64,000 nucleotides of DNA, taken from Moringa oleifera. Taxonomy: Eukaryota > Streptophyta > Magnoliopsida > Brassicales > Moringaceae. Positions 50,436 to 64,000 of the stretch are shown here, one piece after another; the first letter of the stretch is position 1, and each line of letters starts with the position of its first letter. The translations under genes were made by a program, and so were the position numbers. The notes below the pieces were generated by a model. The model was given only the letters and a program-made list of their open reading frames with translations, was not told the origin of the DNA and did no database searches. The stretch covers positions 858,501-922,500 of the forward strand of contig JAJFZO010000234.1 of the NCBI GenBank assembly GCA_021397835.1, written 5' to 3'.

Positions 50436-50521
50436 GTTAGATAACAAGCTCTCATATTTTTATTTTTGGAGAATTTATGTGCTTGGGAGTCCTTGATGAT
50501 TAAATAAACCAAGATTTTACC

Positions 50522-51571
<1,050 letters not shown>

Positions 51572-51977
51572 GACTTTGGTTTGGTCTTAGAATAGACCCA
51601 TTTTTGAAAACAAAAGAGCAATAATCAACTTCTTCTTTTATCAAGAAGGTTGGTATTGCTCCTTTATTGAGTTATTTAGTAGTTTTTTTTATATAATATA
51701 AAGTTTTTTTGACTTCAACATTAAACATTAAATAAGAAAAAATAAAATAAAAAAATTTATGAGTTTTTTTTAGTATTATACTTTTGTTATCTACTATTTT
51801 TTTTAGAAAAAAGTTTTTTACTAATCTTTTGTGAAGTTATTATTTAACATACATTAAAAAAAAAGTTGGAATTGTCTGCCTATTCTTGCATAGAAATTGC
51901 AGTTTTTTTCATTTTTCATTTCATTTGTTTTGTAAAGTAATTTTCTAAATAAAAAAAGGTAGTGGTAAAGTAGTACG
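51572..51977. other. psbA-trnH spacer, copy B
   Basis: AT-rich spacer with the psbA 3' stem-loop (listed separately). No gene was found. Confidence 0.65.
51615..51663 (+). terminator. psbA 3' stem-loop, copy B
   Basis: AGAGCAATAATCAACTTCTT pairs with AAGAAGGTTGGTATTGCTCC with one bulge and a short loop. It corresponds to the mRNA-stabilising hairpin after psbA in plastids. In copy A the right arm has been deleted. Confidence 0.8.
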
Positions 51978-52052
51978 GGCTTATGTAGCCAATGGATCAA
52001 AGCAATGGATTATGAATCCACCATGTGCGGGTTCAATTCCCGTTGTTCACCC
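51978..52052 (+). tRNA. trnH-GUG: trnH-GUG copy B, plastid-derived, anticodon altered
   Basis: This is a match to trnH-GUG, but the anticodon reads ATG (GGATTATGAATCC for GGATTGTGAATCC), a G-to-A change. The 5' end GGCTTATG for GGCGGATG and other changes harm the acceptor stem. One base seems missing near CCAATGGATC. Confidence 0.84.
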
Positions 52053-52224
52053 ATAATAACTATTAACTAATTATAATAACTAATATTTTCGCTTTTGTAT
52101 TAAGCTTATCAATTTTTCTTAATAAATGATTTGCTACAAAAAGATTTTTTTTAGTGAATGTGTCACAATTAATTAACTCTCTTTTTTTTAAAGACGAAGA
52201 AAGAAATTCTATTTTCTCTCTTAT

Positions 52225-53699
52225 TTACTATAGCAACGAAGAATCAAATTATCACTATGTTTATTCCTTTTTCTACTTCTTCCACCAAGTGCAGGATAAC
52301 CCAAGTGGTTGCGAGTTTTTTTCTACCAATTAGAGCCTTCCCTTTACCACCTCCAGGGGATGGTTTATAGGGTTCATAACTACTCCTCTTACTACAGGAC
52401 GCTTACCGAGCCAACGTTTAGATTTGGCTTTACCCAAACTTATTTGGTTCATTCCAGCATTCCCTACTTGTCTGACTGTTGCTGAGCAGTTTTTGGATAT
52501 CAAACGAACCTTTCTAGAAGGTAATTTTAATGTGGTTGATTTCCCCTCTTTTGCAATTAGTTTCATTGCAGTATCCACTTCTTTAGCTAATTGTCCACCC
52601 TTTCCAAGTGTGATTTCTATGTTACGTATGGTCGTGCCTAAGGGCATATCGATTAAAGTGGATTCTTCTTTTTGATCAATCAAAACCTCTTCCCAAACTA
52701 TATAAACTTCTTCCAAAACATACGGCTTTCTGGATGTAGATGATGATATCTATATAGATGGATCTTATATATATCGTATGATGAAGTACCACATAAGTGG
52801 ATATATAAGAATCCAAATCTGTCGAATAACTCATGTTATGATCTTCTACATCTTACATCTTCCCGTTCCGTCATGTTTTTCATGTAGCATTCAGACCGAG
52901 TGACTCTATGAAATTACGTCGATACTTTCACATATTATGGGTAACGCAGGAGACATCTCTATTTTTACCTTGGGGAATCTTCATAATTACCACTGCTTAG
53001 CTTTTAATTCGCCTCTGACCATCAAATGAAATGTGAATAACCCCTCGTCCTCTCTTTGAAATAAGGGGCGCTTCTGGTTCTTCGGTGCTTGAAACAATTT
53101 TGTCTTCTCCATATTGCTATATCTCTAAAGTCAATAATTTTATATGAGGAAGTACTGAACTCAATCACTTGCTAACGTTACTCTTTAGTTTTCTGTTAAG
53201 GTCTATCCTGTAGAGGTACTCAAATTGGATCAGTGATCGATTTCTAGGTTTTTTTGTAAACCTAATTGGTTACTTCCAATTACGTAAATCAATAGTTCAA
53301 ACCGCACTCAAAGGGAAAGCATTTTCCCATTTTTATAAGAACTTCTATGCCAAAGACAAAGTGATCTCCAATTATAGCCCCTTTGGGATGTAAAATGTAT
53401 CTCTTCTCACCATCCGTATAGTGTATGAGACAAATGTATGCATTTTGATTAAGGTCATATTGTATGGTTACGATTCTACCCTATATATCTTTTTCATTTC
53501 GTCGAAAATCAATTTTACTGTATAGACACTTATGACCTCCCCCTCTATGCCTTGCAATAATGATTCCTTTGGCATTACGACCTTTACCACAATGATGTTG
53601 TCCATAGATAAAATTATTTCATGGATTGGATTTCACTTGACTGTCCACGGCTCTATTGCGTATACTCGGGGTAGAAGTTTTGTATAAATGTATCCCCAT
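52225..53699 (-). pseudogene. rpl2: rpl2 copy B, ribosomal protein L2 with group II intron, decayed
   Basis: Exon 1 is 53308-53699 (392 bases, one more than normal) and starts [21 protein letters not shown]. The intron starts GTGCGG at 53307. Exon 2 spans about 52225-52660 and is open from [21 protein letters not shown] to NPINHPLE, including [16 protein letters not shown], before the last part is frameshifted. It is less damaged in exon 2 than copy A. Nothing lies between trnH and the end of rpl2, as in copy A. Confidence 0.93.
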
Positions 53700-53717
53700 G
53701 CTATTAAGTATTTTAAT

Positions 53718-53999
53718 TTAAGTTCTTTTTTTTCTAAGAGGTGGAATAGAATAACCCTATTGAAGTGTAATGATCATGCATCTGTAATGCATTATATGTC
53801 CCATAATAGGTCCCATTCTTCTACCCTTTTCAGAGAATCGATGACTATTCATAAGTATTACCTTGACATCAAAGAAGAGTTCGACCCAATGCTTTATTTC
53901 TGTCCTACTTGATCCTGATTCGACATTAGAAATATATTGATTTTTCTCCAATAACTGAATACTTTTGTCTGTAAATACTGCATATTTGATTCCGTCCAT
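53718..53999 (-). pseudogene. rpl23: rpl23 copy B, ribosomal protein L23, one nonsense mutation
   Basis: All 94 codons are present from ATG (53999) to TAA (53718-53720), with no frameshift. It starts [20 protein letters not shown]. One stop, TAG after MIITLQ (where Pro is expected), cuts off the last 13 residues (GYSIPPLRKKRT). Other residues are close to the plastid protein. This is the best-preserved ribosomal protein gene in the window. Confidence 0.92.
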
Positions 54000-54163
54000 A
54001 AATATATTTTTTCCCTATGAGTTTTAGTCTTAATAAGAATGCTAGTTCTTACTGTTCATATGTTATGATTTGAATAAAACATACCAATTTGTTATGTATA
54101 GATGATGAGATTCCATTGATATAAAGCTAATTCTAATAGACTTATTGAAGGGTCCCATTAGCG

Positions 54164-54237
54164 TGCATCCAATAGGAATTGAACCTATAAATTCGCCAAC
54201 TATGAGTTGGGCTCTTTAACCATTCAGTCATGGATGC
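54164..54237 (-). tRNA. trnI-CAU: trnI-CAU copy B, plastid-derived
   Basis: The 74 bases match plastid trnI-CAU on the minus strand. The anticodon CAT is kept in ACTCATAGTT, with A-to-G just after it. G-to-A and C-to-T changes lie in the D stem and variable region. Confidence 0.88.
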
Positions 54238-54325
54238 TTAATGAGGATCCTCATACATAGTGAATAACTAAATTCCAATTGAAATGAAATCTTTAGGATA
54301 AATCAATGCAATTGAGGAGGAATCA

Positions 54326-57300
54326 ATGAAAGGACATTAATTCAAATCCAAGATTTTCGAATTTAGAGAAATATTGAGAGAGATCAAGAATTCTCACTAT
54401 TTCTTTGATTCATGGACCCAATTTAATTCAGTGGGATCTTTCATTCACATTTTTTTCACCAAGAATGTTTTATAAAACTCTTGGATCCTCGAATTTAGAG
54501 TATCCTACTTTCACCTAATTCACAGGGTTCAACAAGTAATCGATATTTCATGATTAAGGGTGTAGTGCTATTTGTAATAGCGATCCTTCTATATCGTATT
54601 AACAATGAAAATATGGTCAAAAGAAAAAATCTCTATTTGATAGGGCTTCTTCCTATACCTACGAATTTCATTGGACCTAGAAATGATACATTGGAAGAAT
54701 CTTTTGGGTCTTCCAATATCAATAGGTTGATTGTTTCGCTACTGTATCTTCCAAAAGGAAAAAAGATCTCTGAGAGCTATTTCCTAGATCCGAAAGAGAG
54801 TACTTGGGTTCTTTCAATAACTAAAAAAAGTGTATCGTGCCTGACTCTAACTAGAGTTCGCGGTGGTGGACGAATTAGATTGAAAAAAAGAGGGATTCTA
54901 GTTGTAAGATATCTAATGAAACCGTCGCTGGAATTGATATTTCATTCAAAGAGAAAGATATCAAATATTTGGAGTTTCCTTTTGTATATTATATGGATGA
55001 TCCGATCGGTAAGGGCCATGATTAGGAATTGTTTGATCGTCTTTCTCCGAGTAAGAGGCGAAACATAATCAACTTGAATTCGGGATAGCTATTCAAAATC
55101 TTAGTGAAAGATAGGATTTGTTATCTCATCTTTGCTTTTCGTGAAAAAATACCGGTTAAAGTGGAGGGTTTCTTCAAACAACAAAAAGCTAGGTCAACTA
55201 TTCCATGAAATGATATTGAGCATGTTTCCCATCTCTTCTCGAGAAATAAGTGGGCTATTTCTTTGCAAAATTGTGCTTAATTTCATATGTGGCAATTGTT
55301 TGAAAGGATCTTTTGATCAATTCAGAGATCATTAGTAATGAGGATTCAGAATATCACATATTGATGAATCAAAGAGAGATTCAACAACTAAAAGAAAGAT
55401 TAATTCTTTGGGATCCTTCCTTTCTTCAAATGGAACGAACAAAGATAGAATCAGACCAATTCCCTAAATGCTTTTCTCGATATTCCTCAATGCTCTGGCT
55501 ATTCACGGAACATGAGAAGCGGATGAATAATCATATGCTTTTGAAAGAAATCGAAGAATTTCTTAGGAATCTTACAATACCCATTCGTTCTTTTTTCTCT
55601 GACAGATGGTCAGAACTTCATCGAGGTTCGAATCCTATTGAGAGGTCCACTAGGGATCAGAAATTATTGAAGGAAGAACAAGATGTTTCTTTTTGTCCCT
55701 TCCAAGCGATCTAAAAATAAAGAAACAGTTAATATATTCAAGATAATTACGTATTTATGAAATACCGTCTCATTTCATCCTATTTCATCGAATCTAAGAT
55801 GTGATATGGTTCTGAAGGATGAACTGGATATGAACAATTCCAATAAGATTTCATTCTTAAGCAAAAATCCATTTTTTGATCTATTTCATCTATTCCATGA
55901 TCGAAACAAGGGGGATACATGTTACACCACGATCTTGAATCAGAAGAGAGATTTCAAGAAATGGCAGATCTATTCACTCTATCAATAACCGAGCCAGATC
56001 TAGTGTATCATAAGGTATTTATCTTTTCTATTGATTCCTACGGATTGGATCAAAAACAATTCTTGATTTCTAGGGATGAATCAAAAAAGAAATCTTTATT
56101 GGTTTTACCTCGTATTTTTTATAAAGAAAATGAATCTTTTTATAGAAGTATCATAAAAAAATGGATCTGAATCTCCTGTAGGAATGATTTGGAAGATCCA
56201 AAACCAAAAATAGTGGTATTTGCTAGCAACGACATAATGGAGGTAGTCAATCAATATAGATCGATTTGAAATCTGATTCAAATCAAATATAGCACCTATG
56301 GAAGAAATGTATTAAATCAATTCTTTTTAATGAATAAATCCGATCGCAACTTCGAATATGGAATTCAAAAGGATCAAATAGAAAATGATACTCTGAGTCA
56401 TAGAACTATAATGAAATATATGATCAACCAACATTTATCGAATTTAAAAAAGAGTTAGAAGAAATCATTCGATCTTCTTATTTTTCTTTCTTGAACCAAG
56501 AGATTAAATCGGGATCCTAATGCATATAGATACAAATGGTCCAATGGGAGCAAGAATTTCTAGGAGCATTTGGAACATTTCCTTTCTGAGCAGAAGAGTC
56601 ATTTTCAAGTAGTGTTCGATCAATTACATATTAATCAATATTCAATTGATTGGTCTGAGGTTATTAACTAAAAAGATTTGTCTAAGTCTCTTCGTTTTTT
56701 TTTGTCCAGATTACTTCTTTTTTGTCTGAGTTACTTCTCTTTTTGTCTGACTTACTTCCTTTTTTCTTTGTGAGTTTCGAGAATATTTCCATTCATAGGT
56801 CTAAGATCCACATTTATGAATTGAAAGGTCCGAATGATCAACACTGCAATCAGTTGTTAGAATCAATAGGTCTTTAAATCGTTCATTTGAAAAAATTGAA
56901 ACCTTTCTTATTGGATGATCATAATACTCAAAAATTGAAATTCTTGCTCAATTGAGGAACAATATCACCATTTTGTTCAATAAGACACCAAAGTGGATGA
57001 CTGACTCATTCCATACTAGAAAGAATCCCAAGAAATCTTTTGATAACATGAATTCCTATTTCTCAATGATATTCTATGATCAAGAAAATTGGCTGAATCT
57101 CATGAAATCATTTCATAGAAGTTCATTAATATCTTGTTTTTATAAAGCAAATCGACTTCGATTCTTGAATAATCTACATCACTTCTGCTTCTATTGTAAC
57201 AAAACATTCCTTTTTTATATGGAAAAGGCCCGTATTAATAATTATGATTTTACGTATGGACAATTCCTCAATATCTTGTTCATTCGTAACAAAATATTTT

Positions 57301-60300
57301 TTTTGTAAGGTGGTAAAAAAAAACATACTTTTTTGGAGAGAGATAATATTTCACCTTCACCAATCGAGTCACAGGTATCTAACATATTCATACCTAAGGA
57401 TTTTCTACAAAGTCATGATGAAAGGTATAACTTGTATAAATGTTTCCATTTTATAATTTGATCCGATCCATTAGTTCATAAAGCTATTTACTCGATTGCA
57501 CACATTTCTAGAACACATCTAACAAAGGGACAAATAGTCAATTTTGAAAGAACTTATTGTCAACCTCTTTCAAATATGAATCTATTTGATTCAAAAGAGA
57601 ACAACTTGCATCACTATCTCAATTTCAATTCAAACATGGGTTTGATTCACACTCCATGATCTGAGAAATCTTTACCATCCGAAAAGAGGAAAAAACGGAG
57701 TCTTTATCTAAAGAAATGCGTTGAGAAAGGCAGATGGATAGAACCCTTCAACAAGATAGTGCTTTTTCAACTCTCCCAAAATGGAATCTATTCCAAGCAT
57801 ATATGCCATAGTTTCTTACTTCGACAAGGTACAGATATCTAAATTTAATATTTTTATATACTTTTTCAAACCTATTGCTGATACTAAGTAGCAGTCAAAA
57901 ATTGATATCCATTTTTCATGATATTATGCATGGATCAGATATATCATGGTGAATTCTTCAGAAAAAATTGTGTCTTCCACAACGGAATCTGATAAGTGAG
58001 ATTTTGAGTAAGTGTTTACATAATATTCTTTTGTCCGAAGAAAATGATTCATTGAAATAATGTGTCATTATTGATACCGACACATCTAAGATCGCTAAAT
58101 TTTTGGGAGTTCCTTTATTCAATCCTTTCCTTATTTTTGTTGCTGGATATCTCGTTCGTACACATCTTCTTTTTGTTTCTCGAGCCTATAGTGAGTTACA
58201 GACAGAGTTCGAAAGGGTTAAATCTTTGATGATTCCATCATACATGATTGAGTTAAGAAAACTTTTGGATAGGTATCCTATATCTGAACTGAATTCTTTC
58301 TGGTTAAAGAATCTCTTTCTAGTTGCTCTAGAACAATTAAGAGATTCTCTAGAAGAAATATGGGGTTCTGGCAGCAATATGCTATAGGTTGATGATCCAA
58401 CTTATGGGGTCACATCAATATGTTCTAAGAAGAAATATTTGAATATCAATTTCATCGATATCATCAATCTCATAAGTATCATACCAAATCCTATCAATCA
58501 AATCACTTTTTTGAGAAATGCAAGATATCTAAGTCATACAAGTTGATGATAAAATAGAATCCTAGGTCATGAACAGTGATTCGATTGATGATAAAGAAAG
58601 AGAATTCTTGGTTTAGTTCTCCACCTTAATGGCAGAAAAAAGGATTGTTTAAATTCTATTGAGTTTGACTCATAGTGATCATTTATCAAAGAATGACTCC
58701 GGTTATCAAGTGATTGAACAACCAGAATAATTTACTTACGATACTTAGTTGACAGTCATGAAAAGTATCTAATGAATTATGAGTTCAATACATCCTATTT
58801 AGTAGAAAGGCAGATATTCCTTACTCATTATTAAATAATCACTTATTCACAAACTTTGTGTAGGGCTAATAGTTTTCATTTCCCGTCTAATGGAAAACCC
58901 TTTTCGCTCCGCTTAGCCTTATTCCCCTCTAAGGGTATTTTAGTGATAGGTTCTATAGGAACTGGATGATCCTATTTGGTCAAATACCTAACGACAGACT
59001 CCTATGCTCCTTTGATTACAGTATTTCTGAACAAATTCCTAGATAACAACCCTAAAAGTTTTTTTATTATTGATGTCGATATTAATGATAGAGACGATAT
59101 TAACGCTAGTGATGATGTTGATGCTAGTAACGATATTAATGATAGTGACGATATCAATCATGAACTTGATACGGAGCTGGAGCTTTTAACTATGATGAAT
59201 GCACTAACTATGGATATGATGTCGGAAATAGACCAATTTTATATCACCCTTCAATTCGAATTAGCAAAATCAATCTCTCCTTGCATAATATGGATTCCAA
59301 ACATTCATGATCTGGATGTGAATGAGTCGAATTACTTATCCCTTACTCTATTAGCGAACTCTCTCTGCAGGGATTGTGAAAGATATTCCATTAGAAATAT
59401 TCTTATTATTACTTTGACTAATATTCCCCAAAAAGTAGATCCCGCTCTAATAGCCCCGAATAAATAAATACATGCATTAAGATACGAAAGCTTCTTATTC
59501 CACAACAATGAAAGCACTTTTTCATTCTTTCATATACTAGGAGATTTCACTTGGAAAAGGAAATGTTCCACTAATCAATTCGAGTCCATGACCATGGGTT
59601 TCAATGCATAAGATCTTGTAGCACTTGAGGCTCTATTGATTAGTATTGCACAGAAGAAATCAATTATAAACACTAATATAATTAGATCTACTCTTCATAA
59701 ACAAACTTGGGATTTGTGATCCCAGGTAAGATGGGTTCAGGATCATGGGATCGTTTTCTATCAGATAGGAAGGGCTGGTGCACAAAATGTACTTATAAGT
59801 AATTGCCCATAGATCTTATTTTTATCTATATGAAAAAGAAATCATGTAACGAAGGGGATTCTTATTTGTAGAAATGGTACTTCAAACTTCGAATGATCAT
59901 GAAGAAATTAGCGATACTTCTTTATCTTTTGAGTTGTTTTGCCGGATCGGTCGCTCAAGACCTTTAGTCTTTATCTGGACCCGATGAAAAAAATGGGATC
60001 ACTTCTTATGGATTCGTTGAGAATGATTTTGATCTAGTTCAACACTTATTAGAAGTAGAAGGCGCTCTGGTGGGATCTTTATGGACAAAAAAAGATTGCG
60101 ATCAGTTTGATAATGATCGAGTGACATTGCTTCTTTGGTCTGAACTAAGGAATCCCTTATATATGATGCAAAATGAATCTTGTTCTATCATTGATTAGGG
60201 ATTTCTGTACGAAAAATATGAATCAGAGTTTGAAGAAAAGGAAGGAGAAGGAGTCCTCGACCCAAAATGGATAGAGGAGGATTTATTCAATCATATAGTT

Positions 60301-60916
60301 TGGGCTCCTAGAATATGGTGCCCTTGGGGTTTTCTATTTGATTGTATCGAAAGGCCCAATGAATTGGGATTTCCCTATTGGGCCAGGTTATTTCGAGGCA
60401 AACAAATCATTTATGATGAAAAGGATGAGCTTCAAGCAAATGATTCAGAGTTCTTGCAGAGTGGAACGATGCAGTACCCCACACGAGATAAATCTTCCAA
60501 AGAATAAGGTTTTTTTCGAATAAACCAATTCATTTGGGACCCTGCATATCCACTCTTTTTCCTATTCAAAGATGAGCCTTTTGTCTTTGTGTTTTCACAT
60601 CGAGAATTCTTTGCAGATGAAGAGATGTCAAAAAGGCTTCTTACTTCCTAAACAAATCCTCTTACATCTATATATAAATGCTGGTTTATTAAGAATAGGC
60701 AAGAAAATCACTTTGAATTGTTGATTCATCGCCAGAGATGGCTTAGAACCAATACTTCATTATTTAATGGATTTTTTCATTCTAATACTCCATTTGAGAG
60801 TTATTAGTATTTATCAAATCTGTTCCTATCCAACATAATGTTATTGGATCAAACGACAAAGATATTGTTGAGAAAAGATGACTTTCCCCGGATGAAATGA
60901 AATTGGATTCATGTAA
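54326..60916 (+). pseudogene. ycf2: ycf2 copy B, full span, decayed
   Basis: The start ATG is followed at codon 5 by TAA (usual Gln). The end is IGFM with TAA at 60914-60916. The span of 6.59 kb is somewhat below the usual 6.8 kb because of deletions such as about 200 bases near 55300. Open stretches include 58103-58387 ([21 protein letters not shown]) and 58976-59467. The P-loop of the AAA domain reads GSIGTG then a stop (58951-58971). An acidic Asp-rich repeat follows at about 59070-59165. In plastids Ycf2 forms part of an inner-envelope ATPase complex. This copy is dead. Confidence 0.94.
59070..59165 (+). repeat. Asp-rich tandem repeat in ycf2
   Basis: GATATTAATG-type units with GATAGTGACGAT and GCTAGTGATGAT repeat about every 18 bases, coding Asp-Ile-Asn-Asp-Ser-Asp-like residues. 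Plastid ycf2 has a tandem repeat of this kind here that varies in number among species. Confidence 0.75.
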
Positions 60917-61006
60917 CAGGGGAAAGGTTTCCCATTACTTAGCTGGAACAATATGCGGCCACGAAATAAAGATTAGGTGGAATGGAATTGACTGGGTGGT
61001 AGAGTC

Positions 61007-61546
61007 ATGGAAACACCTGTTTCTTCCATATTTTAGACCTTAGCTCCATGGAACAATATGCTACTACTGAAACATGAAAGAATTGAAATCTTAGATCAAA
61101 ACACTATGTACGAATGATATGAACTGCTTAAACAAGAATTCTTGAACAGCGAACGATTAGTACTCATTACGTTAAAAAATTTCCATTAATGAAAGATGTA
61201 AATCCATTGGAAAATAAAAAATATGCATGTCGGATGAAATGGTTGTTGCTATCTATTCCAATAACGAATCATTGGTTTAACTGAATAACTAAATAAAATA
61301 GATAGACCTTTTTCTTCGTCTCAAGTCGATGGATCTTCTCAATTGAAAGATCTCCTATATGGATAATACACATTCCAATTGACCTTCTAATTGTTTTGTT
61401 CTAAGCAAAGATATCCACAGGGTGGTTCGCCCTATTTAGATATTCACAACCAAGAAGTAATGGATTCTCTTTCGAATATGTCCTGAAAGGGGAAGCAAGA
61501 CTGGAAAGCCACCAGGCATCTATTATTAAATTCACCCAACTTGATA
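61007..61546 (+). pseudogene. ycf15: ycf15, plastid open frame of unknown function, interrupted
   Basis: It begins METPVSSIF then TAG (usual Trp), followed by LAPWNNMLLLKHE-like sequence. The 3' part is found at about 61445-61546 (FTTKKYW-like sequence and EFTQL), separated by roughly 300 bases that interrupt ycf15 in many plants. Whether ycf15 is ever a working gene is uncertain even in plastids. It lies between ycf2 and trnL-CAA, as expected. Confidence 0.75.
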
Positions 61547-61839
61547 GTCCCAATTTTTTTTTGGGATGTCTAGTGCCAAAGTCACTGAATGGGTAAGTTG
61601 CTAATCCCTAAAACGGACTATGTAATGTACTTTATCTGCTAGGTTACGAAGGGCATTTTACTAGAGGTTATATTGTATCAATTTACCCTTGTGTGATTCT
61701 TATTGAAGCATATACTGGGGGGGCGTAGGCAGATGATTTCAAAATGGACTCCTCATTATTAGATAGAGAAAGAGAAGATCGCCAAGATTTCGTGATTCAC
61801 TGTTGAACTTATTCCAATTCAATGAACATTTCAATATTA
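61547..61839. other. ycf15-trnL spacer
   Basis: Inverted-repeat spacer DNA. No gene was found. Confidence 0.6.
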
Positions 61840-61921
61840 TGTCTTGAAGAGGACTCGAACCTCCACGCTCTTTAGCACCAGATTTTGAGTCTCACGTGTC
61901 TAACATTTCACCACCAAGGCA
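61840..61921 (-). tRNA. trnL-CAA: trnL-CAA, plastid-derived
   Basis: The minus strand matches plastid trnL-CAA: TGCCTTGGTGGTGAAATG at the 5' end, the CAA anticodon in CTCAAAATCT, the long variable arm and GGTTCGAGTCC in the T arm. One C-to-T change near the 3' end (AGACA for AGGCA) affects the acceptor stem. The copy is well preserved. Only one copy is present. Confidence 0.92.
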
Positions 61922-62512
61922 TCTTAAAAGTGAATCGTATTCCATGAATGTGATATTTATTTAGTGTGATGTATGGAATATATGACAAAAGTGGAGTGTT
62001 GGAGTATTTCTATTGATCGATCATGTCATATAGGCCCGAGTCGAACATCCAATTGCTTCGACTTGAATTATCTAGAGGATGTTTTATATATAGTATATTA
62101 ATTATCAAAAAGATGGACAATCAAACCTATTTCTCGATTCAATAAAAGTCCAAAAAGGTGAATAGGGTCCTAAATAATGAGAGATATGTAAAAAGTAGGT
62201 TTGATTACTCCTATTCCTAATCCTAAATAGATTGCAACGATATAGGGATCCATATGTAAACATAATATCTATTTTGATACGCTCGAATCCTTTCCTCATA
62301 ATGAGAATGTATATAACCTTATTCCGATCTGGTCCGATATGAAATGAACTTATAGTCATGGAACTGACTAGATCATTAGATTATAGATTATAAGTTCATA
62401 ACCTTAGTCCATTCCCATTTTGGGAATAACCGATCTCTTAATTCTTTGATTCCAATTAGTATTAGTAAGAGGGATCTTGAACTAAGAAATAGATTCTAAA
62501 AGCTAACTAGAA
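61922..62512. other. trnL-ndhB spacer
   Basis: Inverted-repeat spacer. The minus-strand open frame at 62105-62359 has no recognisable product, and I see no gene. Confidence 0.6.
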
Positions 62513-64000
62513 GATAAGAAAGGGTATCTTGAGCAATTGTAATGATCGGGTTCATTGACATTCCTCATATAGTAGATGCTATCACACATATAATCATACT
62601 CAATTTGATGGAGTTGTTTCATTTTAAAGGTAATTTCGCACGTGAGGGTTATTTCTTGGTTTTGTCCAATCATTTATAACTTGTTTATTTTTGGATAATA
62701 ATAATAGAAAGAATGCTCATAAGGAGTCTTATTGAAACCAAGAAATATAGGCCTACCTGCCATCCACACCAGAATAAATGGAGTTTTCCGAAAAAAAAAC
62801 CTGTTATGGAGGAAGACCTCCTAAGGATAAAAGACATAAAGCTAAAGAAAGAGCCAAAAAAGGATCTTTTGTGTATAATCTTGCATAATCAGGAATGTTA
62901 TCAGTTTCAATACGTAGATCAAATGATACAATGCAAGCAAAAGTTCCTAGATTCATGGAGATATAGAACAGCATATAAGTTATCATGCTCGCATATCCAC
63001 CATTTGAGTCTCTAACAATTATTCTAATGATTACATATCCGGTTTGACCTATGAACGAATATGCAAGCATACATTTTATACTTGTTTGAGTAACAACAAT
63101 GAGATTCCCCAATATCATGTAAACAATATCTAGGATTTCCAAAAGAAGATGCCATTCGTTTGATGAGAAATAAAAAGGAATATTAAAAATTCCAATGGCT
63201 GAAGCTGAAGCAACTACTTTCGAAGTAACAGAAAGAAAAGCAATGACTGGAGTGGGAGAGTCAAAGTCGAAAAGAGGATTCCTCACTTCTTTCTTTCATT
63301 CAAAACCATGCATGAGACTTTCATCTCGCACGGCTCCTAAGTGATAAAAGTAAAGAAGAACACATCTTCTTTCTTTTTTGATTACCTTCTTCGCGTATAT
63401 ATAAGATCGAATTAATTCGATTTCTGAAACGGATTACTAATTCTTAACTTTTTGAGGAATCCTTCATCAGTGGTTATGAATGATCGATTTTTCTCAATCT
63501 TTTCGACCTTGGTTCCATAGGAGTAAGTCAGAAAGATTGAGAAATAGAACCATCTCATTTGATTCATTCTCAATAGCCATGAGATGATCATCTTAAGGTG
63601 ATCCTTTTGTTGACAGTTGCTCCTATTACACTCGTAGTCTTTGAAGGATTAGAACTAACTATGTAGTATTTACATCAAGAATTCAAGTATTGTATACGTC
63701 ATCAATCCGATCCTTCATAGGAACTACCCATAATAACGAACTTGCATAATGGATCTGTTTATCATAAAGAGATTCGTTGTTCCTGACCCTGCTTCACATT
63801 ACTTGTTATTTGAACAAGTCAAAGTTATGTCTTGGCTTGAGTAGGGATAGTATTTCTCTTATGCATGTCATTGGAGAGGTAGAGAGGTAGGAATTTATCA
63901 AACGAACCACACTCTTTCGTATATGTTAGGAGTCCATTGATGAGAAGGGGCTGGGAAAGCTTGAACCCAATTCCTACAGAGATGAATATTAGTGCAAATG
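62513..64000 (-). pseudogene. ndhB: ndhB, NADH dehydrogenase-like subunit 2 with group II intron, partial and decayed
   Basis: NdhB is a membrane subunit of the chloroplast NDH complex. Exon 2 is about 62513-63259. It begins [16 protein letters not shown] and continues open through [14 protein letters not shown] and [20 protein letters not shown] to [14 protein letters not shown] near 62806, then is broken. The intron is 63260-63912, with a 5' GTGTGG and a domain V near 63308-63340. Exon 1 starts beyond the window. Its visible end (63913-64000, IFISVGIGFKLS) has lost one C in the CCCC run, a frameshift. The gene is cut by the window edge. Confidence 0.92.

Overview
The window is plastid DNA from a land plant, read against the usual map direction, that no longer works as a plastid genome. 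Gene order and content are those of a chloroplast large single-copy (LSC) region running across its junction with an inverted repeat (IR). Nearly every protein gene is broken by stops, frameshifts, lost start codons and deletions, including genes no plastid can do without for translation and transcription (rps2, rpl2, rpl23, rpoB, rpoC1, rpoC2) and photosystem genes such as psbA. Many changes are C-to-T or G-to-A. The best reading is an old plastid insertion in the nuclear genome (a NUPT). No clearly non-plastid sequence was seen, so neither insertion edge is in view. The trnH-to-rpl2 junction with no rps19 or second trnH between them, and the introns kept in rpl2, rps16, atpF, rpoC1, trnG, trnK and ndhB, suggest a eudicot source. 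The species cannot be named.

Layout. (1) 1-11524 occurs once: psbD upstream region, trnT, trnE, trnY, trnD, psbM, petN, trnC, rpoB and the first part of rpoC1. (2) 11525-31885 is repeat copy A: the rest of rpoC1, rpoC2 fused by deletion to atpA, trnR, trnG, trnS remnant, psbI, psbK, trnQ, rps16, trnK/matK, psbA, trnH, rpl2, rpl23, trnI and the first half of ycf2. (3) At 31885-31890 ycf2 breaks off and the sequence jumps back into rpoC1. (4) 31890-57693 is repeat copy B, in the same direction, with rps2, atpI, atpH and atpF that copy A has lost. (5) 57694-64000 occurs once: the rest of ycf2, ycf15, trnL-CAA and part of ndhB.

The two copies of about 20 and 26 kb are direct repeats that have diverged. 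Each has its own deletions, often with short identical bases at the joint. Several unusual substitutions are shared by both copies, which suggests that decay began before the duplication, although parallel deamination at the same methylated sites could mimic this. 

Three short reading frames survive: psbM, atpH and copy B psbI. The genes do not work together here as a living system. Their order only records the plastid operons they came from. No new biological system was found. The points of interest are the history of the insertion (duplication joint with filler bases, shared mutations, a fused ycf2-rpoC1 reading frame) and features that could mislead annotation (intact short frames and tRNAs with altered anticodons).
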